DNA from: JASLBX01 sp035762665
GTDB lineage: Bacteria > Actinomycetota > Actinomycetes > Jiangellales > Jiangellaceae
NCBI GenBank assembly: GCA_035762665.1
Contig: DASTNZ010000077.1
Location: 1 to 64,000, forward strand
Direction of reading: 5' to 3'
Length of the DNA stretch: 64,000 nucleotides
Shown here: positions 49,264-58,764 of the stretch, piece after piece
How the letters are laid out: each line of letters begins with the position of its first letter
Position numbering within the stretch: position 1 is the first letter of the stretch
Position numbers and translations under genes: made by a program
The notes under the pieces: model-generated
What the model was told of the DNA's origin: nothing
Database searches by the model: none
What the model saw: only the letters and a program-made list of their open reading frames with translations

Positions 49264-50544
49264 ATGACTGTCACCGTCGGCTCCGCTTCGTCCGCGAGTT
49301 CCGGGCGGACGCCCGACCTCGGCCCGGCCAGCGGCTTGTCATGTCGTGAGTGCGGCGCCACTGCGCCGCTGGGCCCGCTCTACGCCTGCGCCGAATGCTT
49401 CGGGCCGCTCGAGGTCGCGTACGACTTCGGCCGCATCTCAAGGGAGCGGATCGAGGCGGGCCCCAAGTCCATCTGGCGGTACCGCGACCTGCTCCCGGTA
49501 CCGGGTGGTGTGGCGGACATCCCGAATACCGATCCGGGCTTCACCAGGCTGGTGCGGGCCGACAATCTCGCCCGGGAGCTCGGTATCAAGACGCTCTGGA
49601 TCAAGGACGACTCAGGCAACCCAACGCACTCGTTCAAGGATCGTGTTGTCGCCGTGGCCCTTGCCGCCGCACGCGAACTTGGATTTACCGTGCTCGCCTG
49701 CCCGTCCACCGGAAACCTGGCGAACGCCGTGGCCGCCGCAGCAGCCCGCGCCGGCATTCGCAGCTACGTCTTCGTGCCGTCCAACCTCGAACGTCCCAAG
49801 ATCGTGACGTCCGCCGTGTACGGGCCGACGCTCGTCGCGGTGGACGGCAACTACGACGACGTCAACCGGCTGGCCTCCGAACTGGCCGGTGAACACGAGG
49901 ACTGGGCATTCGTCAACGTCAATGTCCGCCCGTACTACGCGGAGGGGTCGAAGACACTCGGCTTCGAGGTCGCCGAGCAACTCGGCTGGCAGTTGCCGTC
50001 CCAGGTTGTGATCCCGGTGGCCAGCGGAGCCCAGCTGGTCAAGGTCGACAAGGCCTTCCGGGAGTTGCTTGCGCTCGGCCTGGTCGAGGGTGAACTGCCG
50101 CGGATATACGGCGCGCAAGCGGCGGGGTGTAATCCTGTCGCGGCGGCGTTCAAGGCCGGGCATGATGTCGTGCGTCCCGTCCGGCCGGAAACCATCGCCA
50201 AGTCGCTGGCCATCGGCAATCCAGCCGACGGGCCGTACGTTCTCGACGTCGCGCGGCGGACAGGTGGTGCGGTCGAGGACGTCACCGACGAGGAGGTCGT
50301 GGCCGGGATCCGATTACTGGCCCGTACGGAGGGCATCTTCGCGGAGACCGCTGGTGGGGTGACCGTCGCCGTGCTCGCCAAGCTGGTGCGTGAGGGCCTG
50401 CTCGATCCCGATGTCGAAACCGTTGTGTTCAACACCGGCCAAGGATTGAAGACCCTCGATGCGGTGAGCTCAGCCGTCGGGCCGGCGGCGACCATCCCGC
50501 CAACGATCGAAGCATTCCACGCCCTGGAGGTGGCGCCCCGATGA
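49264..50544 (+). CDS. Threonine-synthase-like PLP enzyme under SAM control (candidate homocysteine synthase)
   Basis: A 426-residue fold-II PLP enzyme. An N-terminal zinc ribbon (CRECGATAPLGPLYACAECF) is followed by the PLP lysine in GNPTHSFKDRVVAVALAA and the phosphate-binding region CPSTGNLANAVAAAAARAG. By family it would be called threonine synthase (O-phosphohomoserine to threonine). However, the typical actinobacterial ThrC is about 360 residues and, as far as I recall, has no zinc ribbon. This gene is controlled by a SAM riboswitch and overlaps a CysO-like sulfur-carrier gene by 4 bases. I infer that it uses a carrier thiocarboxylate and an activated homoserine to make homocysteine. 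The ATG at 49264 follows GAGGGAGGA. Threonine synthesis remains possible. Confidence 0.85.
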   Translation: MTVTVGSASSASSGRTPDLGPASGLSCRECGATAPLGPLYACAECFGPLEVAYDFGRISRERIEAGPKSIWRYRDLLPVPGGVADIPNTDPGFTRLVRADNLARELGIKTLWIKDDSGNPTHSFKDRVVAVALAAARELGFTVLACPSTGNLANAVAAAAARAGIRSYVFVPSNLERPKIVTSAVYGPTLVAVDGNYDDVNRLASELAGEHEDWAFVNVNVRPYYAEGSKTLGFEVAEQLGWQLPSQVVIPVASGAQLVKVDKAFRELLALGLVEGELPRIYGAQAAGCNPVAAAFKAGHDVVRPVRPETIAKSLAIGNPADGPYVLDVARRTGGAVEDVTDEEVVAGIRLLARTEGIFAETAGGVTVAVLAKLVREGLLDPDVETVVFNTGQGLKTLDAVSSAVGPAATIPPTIEAFHALEVAPR

Positions 50545-50831
50545 GCAGCACTGTCACGGTCCGTGTCCCGACGATCTTGCGGACGTACACGGTTGGCGAG
50601 TCTGACGTTTCGGTCGAGGTCGGCGAGGGCGCGACCCTGTCCGACGTGGTGCGCGCATTGGACGACGGCTACCCGGGCATCGCCGGCCGGGTGCTCGACG
50701 ATGCCGGGCAGATCAGGCGGTTCGTCAACGTTTATGTGAACGATGACGACGTCCGCTTCGCATCAGGTCTACAAACCCCCACCCCTGACGGCACGAAGGT
50801 GTCGATCATTCCCGCTGTCGCCGGAGGCTGA
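50541..50831 (+). CDS. CysO/MoaD/ThiS-family sulfur carrier protein
   Basis: A 96-residue beta-grasp protein ending in AVAGG, the exposed di-Gly tail that becomes a thiocarboxylate. VTVRVPTILRTY, then FVNVYVNDDDVRF and VSIIPAVAGG are very like Mycobacterium tuberculosis CysO as I remember it. There, CysO donates sulfur to CysM for cysteine synthesis. Here the partner is the ThrC-like enzyme, whose stop overlaps this start (ATGA). No Mec+ (JAMM) hydrolase or E1-like MoeZ gene is in the window; MoeZ is often encoded elsewhere. Confidence 0.9.
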   Translation: MSSTVTVRVPTILRTYTVGESDVSVEVGEGATLSDVVRALDDGYPGIAGRVLDDAGQIRRFVNVYVNDDDVRFASGLQTPTPDGTKVSIIPAVAGG

Positions 50832-50896
50832 GGCACGCGACAAATTCAAGATCGGTCCGGCCTTGTTACACGACAGGGCGCTTGCTGAGCCAATGA

Positions 50897-51085
50897 TCAT
50901 GAGACGACTCGGCCACGCAGGGCGAGCGTGCGTTTGACGGTTTCGACGACCCGGTCCTTGTCCCCGAAGACGTGCTCATAGGCGAAGCGCAGCACGAGGT
51001 ATCCGTTCGCGACCAGGACGTCGTGCCGCCGAGCGTCCCACTCCAGTTGGCCACGGTGGCCATGAAACAGAAGATCGGAATGCAC
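50897..51085 (-). pseudogene. C-terminal fragment of a DUF559-type endonuclease-like protein
   Basis: The frame reads LLFHGHRGQLEWDARRHDVL, then VANGYLVLRFAYEHVFGDKD, resembling the end of DUF559 (VSR-like nuclease fold) proteins. The N-terminal portion with the remaining catalytic residues is missing. The fragment occupies most of the 354-base gap between the cysO-like gene and the small membrane gene; nothing else is visible there. Confidence 0.5.
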
Positions 51086-51185
51086 CTATATCGCCAAAAA
51101 CGGGTGTCGAATTGAGATCGTTCCGGCGTTCTTCACAGGGACAGCGCGGGGAAAGGCGCCTTGCCGCAGGACCGAGGTGCAGCGC

Positions 51186-51341
51186 TCAGCCGACGGTGAC
51201 GTCGTTAAGGCCGAAGGTCTGCTCCATCCAGGGGAACCCCCACAGGAACAGAGCGACGATGATGGCGGTAACGAGCACGATTGCGAACAGCGTGCGCACG
51301 GGCCACGGACCGGGGAGATGACGCCAGACCCACGCGTACAT
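51186..51341 (-). CDS. Tiny single-pass membrane protein coupled to sortase E
   Basis: A 51-residue protein, too short for usual gene calling. It reads MYAWVWRHLPGPWPVRTLFA, then a hydrophobic helix IVLVTAIIVALFLWGF and PWMEQTFGLNDVTVG. The ATG (51341-51339) overlaps the sortase TGA (51343-51341), so the two are translationally coupled. A sortase-associated membrane partner is plausible; function unknown. Confidence 0.72.
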   Translation of the reverse strand: MYAWVWRHLPGPWPVRTLFAIVLVTAIIVALFLWGFPWMEQTFGLNDVTVG

Positions 51342-52033
51342 CAGACTTCCTCCCCGCTGGTGAGCACGCCGCTAACGTACATCCGCTGGCTCGAACCGTA
51401 CCGGGGGTGGCAGGTCGTCAAGGTGATCCGGCGCTCGGTCGGTTCGGCATCCGCCGCAGCGCCAGGCACCGGGTCGATGACCCAGACATCGGACGGGTTG
51501 ATGACGGTCGGAGCCGTGTCGAAGGTGTACGTCCACACACCGTCCGCGGTCTGGATCTCGACGGTGTCGCCCACTTCAAGCTTGTCGAGGTCGTGGAATG
51601 GCGCACCGTGCCCGGAGCGGTGGCCGGCAATGGACAGGTTACCGAGCTCACCCGGCAGGGCGGAGTCGGGGTAGTGGCCGGGTCCGCGGGCCAGGCTGCC
51701 AAGGTCGACATCGTCGACCACAACCCACTCCCAGTCCTCGCCGAGCTTGGGAATCCGCAGCATGCCGAACGCGTCCCCGAGATCGATTTGTTCTTCCGTC
51801 TCGGCCGGGGCGGTGCCGGCGGTTTCCGGCTCGTTCGTGTCCCAGGTCGCTTCGATCTGCTCGCGCAAATCGTCCTGGGCTCGCTCGGTCTGGATGCCCG
51901 TACCCCACAGCACGTAGGCCACGTAGAGCAAGACGAGAACACCCGCGGTCAGGAGGAGTTCGCCGAGAACTCCTACGCCCCTACTTAGCGGCCGGCGCCC
52001 GTATTTACGGCTGTGACGGGCGCTGAGAAGCAT
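51341..52033 (-). CDS. Class E sortase
   Basis: About 230 residues. It has an N-terminal membrane helix (ELLLTAGVLVLLYVAYVLWG) and a sortase beta-barrel with the catalytic His in LSIAGHRSGHGAPFHDL, the Cys in RITLTTCHPRYGSSQR (TLTTC) and the Arg shortly after. Class E sortases anchor LAxTG-type proteins to peptidoglycan in actinomycetes. No substrate with an obvious LAxTG tail is in the window. The ATG at 52033 has no clear ribosome binding site, so the start is uncertain; an upstream in-frame extension would run into the cold-shock leader. Confidence 0.87.
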   Translation of the reverse strand: MLLSARHSRKYGRRPLSRGVGVLGELLLTAGVLVLLYVAYVLWGTGIQTERAQDDLREQIEATWDTNEPETAGTAPAETEEQIDLGDAFGMLRIPKLGEDWEWVVVDDVDLGSLARGPGHYPDSALPGELGNLSIAGHRSGHGAPFHDLDKLEVGDTVEIQTADGVWTYTFDTAPTVINPSDVWVIDPVPGAAADAEPTERRITLTTCHPRYGSSQRMYVSGVLTSGEEV

Positions 52034-52205
52034 CTGTTGAGGGTACTGGATCAGCGTGTAGTGTCTTCCCCGGTCGGGGTGACGCCAGCGCGCGGAACCA
52101 GGCACGCAAGACCTCCCGAACACGGGGCATGGGGTGGGTGGCGCGGGCACGACCCGGGCCCCTGGAAGACGGCGGGGCCCGACGACGCCCCTGCAGGGAG
52201 AGGGA

Positions 52206-52406
52206 ATGGCTCAGGGCACCGTGAAGTGGTTCAACTCCGAGAAGGGCTACGGCTTCATCGCCGTGGACGGCGGGAACGACATCTTCGTTCACTACACCGC
52301 GATCCAGATGGAGGGCTACCGCAGCCTGGAGGATGGTCAGCGGGTGGAGTTCGAGATTGGTGAGGGCCCCAAGGGTCCGCAGGCCGAGCAGGTGCGGGTC
52401 GTCTGA
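52206..52406 (+). CDS. Cold-shock protein (CspA family)
   Basis: A 66-residue S1-like CSD protein, MAQGTVKWFNSEKGYGFIAV with both RNP motifs (KGYGFI and DIFVHY). It binds single-stranded RNA and DNA. GGAGAGGG precedes the ATG. An unusually GC-rich leader of about 100 bases lies upstream, which could fold and regulate translation. Its position between the thrC/cysO-like genes and groEL matches my recollection of Streptomyces order. Confidence 0.95.
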   Translation: MAQGTVKWFNSEKGYGFIAVDGGNDIFVHYTAIQMEGYRSLEDGQRVEFEIGEGPKGPQAEQVRVV

Positions 52407-52420
52407 GATCAGCACCGACA

Positions 52421-52453
52421 CGGCCCGGCTCCGGATCTTCCGGCGCCGGGCCG
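52421..52453 (+). terminator. Terminator of the cold-shock gene
   Basis: CGGCCCGGC (421-429 of this kb) pairs with GCCGGGCCG (445-453), with a further CCGG/CCGG pairing inside the loop. It begins 14 bases after the stop codon. Confidence 0.7.
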
Positions 52454-52483
52454 CACTGCGTTTAGGCGCCGTAGGCTGGCGGC

Positions 52484-53932
52484 GTGACGGATGTTGTCGT
52501 CGTCGGATCTGGCCCGAACGGGTTAGCCGCTGCCGTGATCATGGCTCGAGCCGGCCTGCAGGTCGAGGTATTCGAGGCACAGGACACCGTCGGGGGCGGT
52601 GCTCGCACATTAGAGCTGGGACTGGCCCCCGGCGTCCGCCATGACATCTGCTCGGCCATCCACCCGATGGCTGCGGCATCGCCGTTCTTCAGAGAATTCG
52701 ATCTGGCGGCGCGGGGCGTCGAGCTCCGGTACCCCGAGGTTTCGTACGCTCAGCCGCTAGACGGGGGCCGAGCCGGCATTGCCTATCGCGACCTGGAGCG
52801 GACGATCGAGGGCCTGGGTGCCGACGGAGACTCCTGGCGGCGGTTGATGAAGCCGCTGGTCGAGGCGGCCAGCGCAGTCGTCGAGTTCGGAACGTTCGAC
52901 CGGCGCCGCATCCCTGGTGCCCCGGTGACCGCCGCGCACATTCTGCTTTCCGCCCTTGATCAGGGGACGCCGCTGTGGAACCGGCGCTGGCAAACGGATG
53001 TCGCGCCGGCCCTGCTCAGCGGAGTTGCCGCGCACGCGATCACGCCGCTGCCGAGCCTGGCGGCGGGGGCCGCGTCCCTGGTGCTGGCCGTCCTGGCGCA
53101 CGCACCAGGCTGGCCGCTTCCGGTCGGTGGCAGCCAGGCGATCACCGATGCGCTCGTATCTGATCTCAAGGCTCATGGCGGCACAGTCACGACGAGTGCC
53201 GCAGTGACCGACCTAACGGAGTTACCGATAGCCTCCGCGTACCTGTTCGACACCACTCCGGCTGCGCTTGTCCGCATCGCCGGGGACCGGATGCCGTCGC
53301 GATACGTCCGTGCGGCGGCGAGATACCGGTACGGCAACGCGGTCGCGAAGGTGGACTTCGCGCTCTCAGGACCGGTGCCGTGGGCGCATCCCGAAGTCCG
53401 GCGTGCGGGGACGATCCACGTCGGTGGCACCCGGTCGGAGATGGCGGCGGCCGAAGCCGCGGTCTTCGGCGGGCGGCACGCCGAGCGTCCCATGGTCCTA
53501 TCCTCTGACCCGGCGGTCCTGGATCCGGGCCGGGTGGTGAGCGGTGTCCGGCCATTCTGGACGTACGCCCATGTACCCGCTGGTTCGACGGTTGATGTGG
53601 GCGACACCGTCCAGGCGCAGATCGAGAGGTTCGCGCCCGGCTTTGGCGATGTGGTCGTGGCTCGGCGGGTCATACCGGCTGCGGAGATGGAGCGGCACAA
53701 CGCCAACTACATAGGCGGTGACATCGCGGCCGGTGCGGTCACGATCTGGCAGATGCTGGCCCGTCCCGTCCCGCGATGGGACCCGTACGCCACACCGCTG
53801 CCGGGTGTGTACCTGTGCTCGCAGTCCACCCCGCCGGGGCCGGCCGTTCACGGCATGTGCGGCTTGCACGCGGCCCGCCGTGCGTTACGCGATCGGTTCG
53901 GGATTCGCCGGTTGCCGTCGCTCGCGCCGTAG
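52484..53932 (+). CDS. Phytoene-desaturase-like FAD-dependent oxidoreductase
   Basis: A 482-residue amine-oxidase/carotenoid-desaturase-like flavoprotein. The FAD-binding motif is VVVVGSGPNGLAAAVIMARAG with the second part EVFEAQDTVGGGARTLE, and the C-terminal FAD loop is YLCSQSTPPGPAVHGMCG. Members catalyse desaturation or isomerisation of polyenes; some actinobacterial forms are not linked to carotenoid genes, and no crt genes are nearby. It starts with GTG at 52484 and overlaps the convergent HTTM gene by 48 bases. Confidence 0.85.
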   Translation: MTDVVVVGSGPNGLAAAVIMARAGLQVEVFEAQDTVGGGARTLELGLAPGVRHDICSAIHPMAAASPFFREFDLAARGVELRYPEVSYAQPLDGGRAGIAYRDLERTIEGLGADGDSWRRLMKPLVEAASAVVEFGTFDRRRIPGAPVTAAHILLSALDQGTPLWNRRWQTDVAPALLSGVAAHAITPLPSLAAGAASLVLAVLAHAPGWPLPVGGSQAITDALVSDLKAHGGTVTTSAAVTDLTELPIASAYLFDTTPAALVRIAGDRMPSRYVRAAARYRYGNAVAKVDFALSGPVPWAHPEVRRAGTIHVGGTRSEMAAAEAAVFGGRHAERPMVLSSDPAVLDPGRVVSGVRPFWTYAHVPAGSTVDVGDTVQAQIERFAPGFGDVVVARRVIPAAEMERHNANYIGGDIAAGAVTIWQMLARPVPRWDPYATPLPGVYLCSQSTPPGPAVHGMCGLHAARRALRDRFGIRRLPSLAP

Positions 53933-54766
53933 CCTGGCCGCCGTGTGCCGTTGCGCCCACGGCACGAGCCGCTCCAGCGGCATGAAGGCGAGCCAGCAGA
54001 TGACTGTGGGCAGGAAGTGGATCCCCAGGGCGAGGAAGGTCATCAGGTGGAAGCTGAGGAAGAACACGATCGCGAATGCGAGCAATCGTCCGCGCAGGAA
54101 CAGAACGATCGGTGACGCGAACTCGGCCAGAATGATCAACCACTGGACGGCACGCAAGATCATGGGCTGTTCGAGTGTCCAGCGGGCTAGGTCGGACCCG
54201 CGCCGCATGATGGCCCAGGTGAACACCGAACTGTTCGCCCACGTGATCGGCGAGCCGGCCCTGATCCACTTCATGAAGGCCGAACCGAAGTAGGTCAGCA
54301 CGACGGCTAGTTGAATGCAGCGGATCGCCCAGCCCGCGGCCTCACTCTCGCGCTGGTCGTGGAAGCCGGCGCGGCCGACTGTGGGCAACACCCAACATGC
54401 GATGGCCAAGGCCATGTGGTCGTGGTACACGTACCCGAACCCGATGCTGTACAGCAGCCAGACCTGGAACGCCGCCGCGACGATCCAGCCCCCGATCCGC
54501 GGCAGCCGACCGGAGGCCACGATGATCGTGCCGACGACGATGATTACTCGTAACGCTTGGCCGACCTCTGGAGTCGGTGCCGGCAGCTGGAAGAACCGGG
54601 CCAGGAACGTCGGATCGTAGAGTTCGGGCGCATAGCCCTGCGGGATGACGTCATTGCTGAGGCGCAGGACGTCGTAGATCAGGAAGAGGTAGACGGCGAT
54701 CCGCAGGAAGGCGATGCGGGCCAGCGGGATGGGTGTAATCCACCAGTCGATGACTCGCCGCATCAT
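53885..54766 (-). CDS. HTTM-domain (VKGC-like) membrane protein
   Basis: A 293-residue membrane protein with several helices and the HTTM (horizontally transferred transmembrane) pattern related to vitamin K-dependent gamma-carboxylases: IPLARIAFLRIAVYLFLIYD, YVYHDHMALAIACWVLP and LTYFGSAFMKWIRAGSP. Whether it carboxylates anything is unknown. It begins at the 4-base ATGA overlap with the upstream gene, so the two form a unit. Confidence 0.8.
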   Translation of the reverse strand: MMRRVIDWWITPIPLARIAFLRIAVYLFLIYDVLRLSNDVIPQGYAPELYDPTFLARFFQLPAPTPEVGQALRVIIVVGTIIVASGRLPRIGGWIVAAAFQVWLLYSIGFGYVYHDHMALAIACWVLPTVGRAGFHDQRESEAAGWAIRCIQLAVVLTYFGSAFMKWIRAGSPITWANSSVFTWAIMRRGSDLARWTLEQPMILRAVQWLIILAEFASPIVLFLRGRLLAFAIVFFLSFHLMTFLALGIHFLPTVICWLAFMPLERLVPWAQRHTAARLRRERRQPANPEPIA

Positions 54767-55251
54767 TGGACCTCCCAGTACGCGAGCTCGACGGTCTCGC
54801 GGTTGCCGGAAGGCTTGCCGTCGGCTAGCTCATAGAAGTCGCGCATCAGGTAGAGCGCTTCGTACTGCGGTTGGTCGGGGTGGAGCTCGGCCCACGCATT
54901 GGCGATCGCCTGCAGCAACGACGGGTCGTCGATGATCCGGCTCAGCTGTCCCTCGACTTCGGCTCTACCGATCCCGACCCCCTCCGAGTTGAGTGGAACA
55001 CGGACCTGCTCGCCCTCGGTGGTGTCAGCAAGTATGTACGTGGACTTCACGATGCCGTCGTGGCCTGGGGCGTAGGCGTACTGAGACAGGCGGCTCAACG
55101 GAAAGAAGTCATCGGTGTCGGTGAGCTGAGCGAAGATCAGGACAACCAGGCAGACCACGACGACGATCAGCCGCCACGCCACGGACGTTGCGGAGAGTCT
55201 GAGCGGCTCATCGGCGGCTGTCGCCCCCCTGCGGCCGATGCCTGCACTCAT
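54763..55251 (-). CDS. Membrane-anchored partner of the HTTM protein, unknown
   Basis: A 162-residue protein. It has one membrane helix (LIVVVVCLVVLIFAQLTD) and an extracytoplasmic domain that includes LSQYAYAPGHDGIVKSTYIL and QPQYEALYLMRDFYELADGK. It has no known catalytic motif. HTTM genes in actinomycetes are often paired with a similar small protein. Translational coupling to the HTTM gene (overlap 4 bases) suggests they act together. Confidence 0.75.
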   Translation of the reverse strand: MSAGIGRRGATAADEPLRLSATSVAWRLIVVVVCLVVLIFAQLTDTDDFFPLSRLSQYAYAPGHDGIVKSTYILADTTEGEQVRVPLNSEGVGIGRAEVEGQLSRIIDDPSLLQAIANAWAELHPDQPQYEALYLMRDFYELADGKPSGNRETVELAYWEVQ

Positions 55252-55344
55252 GGTGCGTCAGCCTAACTGGGGACGGTTAGCGTTAGGCAATCCTCAGGTG
55301 ACGGCTCGACAGCTGTTCACCCACAGCCAAGGTCAGACCATCGG

Positions 55345-55371
55345 CTTGCACTCGGCGGGTGAGAGTGCTAA
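55345..55371. promoter_or_regulatory. CIRCE element 1 (HrcA operator)
   Basis: CTTGCACTC-N9-GAGTGCTAA is close to the CIRCE consensus TTAGCACTC-N9-GAGTGCTAA, with exact spacing. Confidence 0.85.
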
Positions 55372-55379
55372 ACAACGTG

Positions 55380-55406
55380 TTAGCACTCTCATAGGGAGAG
55401 TGATAA
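55380..55406. promoter_or_regulatory. CIRCE element 2 (HrcA operator)
   Basis: TTAGCACTC-N9-GAGTGATAA matches CIRCE with a single mismatch. It begins 35 bases after the start of element 1. Confidence 0.9.
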
Positions 55407-55523
55407 GGAAACCGGGTCGGCGAGGCCCCGGTGCAGCGGTGACGTGAGCCGTTGCGCCGTGGCCGTCCGTCGCGGGCGTCGAGCCGGAACATCCACCCGC
55501 TACCCGGGAGGACCAGGAAACCC

Positions 55524-57149
<1,626 letters not shown>

Positions 57150-57177
57150 GTCCGGCCATCGCCCGTTGGTATATGGG

Positions 57178-57210
57178 GGGCGGCGCGCTCCGAAGGGGTG
57201 CGCCGCCCTT
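57178..57210 (+). terminator. groEL terminator
   Basis: GGGCGGCGC (178-186 of this kb) pairs with GCGCCGCCC (200-208), followed by TTTCACTTTC. The 9-bp GC stem starts 28 bases after the groEL stop. Confidence 0.85.
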
Positions 57211-57339
57211 TCACTTTCGCCATGTGATCGCAGATGTCTCGATGCCGATGGGTTTGGACTCGGCGCGGGATTTACCGAGCCGAACGATCCGCCGCGGTTC
57301 CCCTCGGGACAATGGCAGTCGGCCAGGCCCAGGCGCGCC

Positions 57340-57702
57340 CTAGCCCGATGTTGACGCTCGGAGTTCGCCGAGCGGCCCGACTGCGATTCCTGACTCCTCA
57401 CATACCCATTGCGGGTCGCTGCCAAGCTCCGGAGTGATTCGCAGTTCGTGGACCGCGGTCTTGTCGCAGGCCGTGCACCGCGGCCAACGGCCCAGCTCCG
57501 CATCAAGCAATCTGTCCTGGACGTCCTGCGCTATTTGGCCCGCGACGTAGTCGGCACCGTCCGGCCACTGCTCCACCCACCAGCGGCGTTCGGCTACCAC
57601 GTCATCGAGGACGTCCACTGCCGCGGCCGAGTCGAATCCCTGCGCGCTGAGGTCCCTGAGCACGAGGGCGCGGGCACCAAGCAGCACGTTGTCAGTCACC
57701 AT
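57340..57702 (-). CDS. Conserved hypothetical protein with CxxC motif
   Basis: A 120-residue protein. Helical N-terminus (LLGARALVLRDLSAQGFDSA), then ERRWWVEQWPDGADYVAGQI, and a C-terminal RCTACDKTAVHELRI...QWVCEESG segment whose cysteines suggest a small zinc site. The ATG at 57702 is taken because upstream in-frame sequence overlaps the divergent cutC region. Function unknown. Confidence 0.6.
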   Translation of the reverse strand: MVTDNVLLGARALVLRDLSAQGFDSAAAVDVLDDVVAERRWWVEQWPDGADYVAGQIAQDVQDRLLDAELGRWPRCTACDKTAVHELRITPELGSDPQWVCEESGIAVGPLGELRASTSG

Positions 57703-57790
57703 TTGATGGTGCCAGGGCCAGGCGTTGGTGCCCAGCCGGCCTGGCACACTATGTCCACCCGTGGCGGAGACCGTTCGATGGGAGGGCTCG

Positions 57791-58498
57791 TTGGCAGCAC
57801 TGCTGGAGATCATCGCACTTGGCCCGGGTGATGCGGCCGGGGCCGAGGAGGGCGGGGCGGACCGTATCGAGCTGGTCGCCGACATGGAGTCGGACGGCCT
57901 GACGCCCGACGTGCGGACGCTGCGCGAAGTGCGCGCCGAGTGCGAGATCCCCATCCGGGTGATGCTCCGCGCCAACGACGGGTTTTCCACGAGCGGCTCG
58001 GAGCTCTCGCGGCTCAAGGGAGCCGCCAACCAGCTGGCTGCTGCAGGAGCGGACGGCTTCGTTCTCGGCTTTCTCGGCCCCTCAGCCGAGATCGACGTGG
58101 ACGTTACGCTCTCGCTTGCAGAGGAGTTCAGCGGGCTGCCGTGGACCCATCACAGAGCCATCGACCACGCGCTCGATCACGATCGCGCCTGGGCGGCAGT
58201 GCGGACGTTCCGTGACATGGACACCGTGCTGACCGCAGGCTCGGCAAGGGGTGTCGCGGCCGGACTGGACGAGCTGTGCCGCCGCGCGTCCGACGATCCG
58301 CAGGTCGCTGAGCTCACGATGGCTGGGGGTGGGCTCCAGCCAGACCACGTGCCCTGGCTGGCCCGGGCCGGCATCCGGAAGTTCCATGTTGGCTCGCGGG
58401 TTCGCCCCTCTGGCTCCTGGAAGGCGTACGTCGACGCCTCGATGGTGCGGTCCTGGCGGACGCTGGTCGACGATGCGGTCGGTGCGGCGACACGATGA
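57791..58498 (+). CDS. cutC: CutC family protein
   Basis: A 235-residue TIM-barrel CutC protein, begun LEIIALGPGDAAGAEEGGAD with RIELVADMESDGLTP and PIRVMLR, and later PWTHHRAIDHALDHDRAW. It is traditionally linked to copper homeostasis, though that role is disputed. No ATG or GTG fits well; TTG at 57791 with TGGGAGGG just upstream is the best start, GTG at 57761 the alternative. It overlaps the DUF4031 gene by 4 bases. Confidence 0.87.
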   Translation: MAALLEIIALGPGDAAGAEEGGADRIELVADMESDGLTPDVRTLREVRAECEIPIRVMLRANDGFSTSGSELSRLKGAANQLAAAGADGFVLGFLGPSAEIDVDVTLSLAEEFSGLPWTHHRAIDHALDHDRAWAAVRTFRDMDTVLTAGSARGVAAGLDELCRRASDDPQVAELTMAGGGLQPDHVPWLARAGIRKFHVGSRVRPSGSWKAYVDASMVRSWRTLVDDAVGAATR

Positions 58499-58764
58499 TC
58501 CTGGTGGACCCGCCGAACTGGCCGGGGCACGGGCGATTGTGGTCGCATCTGGTTTCGGATGACTCACTCGACGAGCTGCACGCCTTCGCCGCCCGTGTTG
58601 GCATACCGCGCCGCGGCTTCGAGCGAGACCACTACGACGTACCTGATCACATGTACGACCGCGTCGTCGCGGCCGGTGCGGTGCCGGTGAGCAGCCGGGA
58701 GCTAGTGCGGCGGCTCCACGATGCCGGCCTCAGGAGACGGAAAGCAGGTCCAGCTCAGCCGTGA
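58495..58764 (+). CDS. DUF4031 protein
   Basis: An 89-residue protein with the DUF4031 pattern (MILVDPPNWPGHGRLWSHLV, then FERDHYDVPDHMYDRVVAAG). It is translationally coupled to cutC and overlaps the convergent HD-domain gene by 35 bases. Function unknown. Confidence 0.85.
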   Translation: MILVDPPNWPGHGRLWSHLVSDDSLDELHAFAARVGIPRRGFERDHYDVPDHMYDRVVAAGAVPVSSRELVRRLHDAGLRRRKAGPAQP

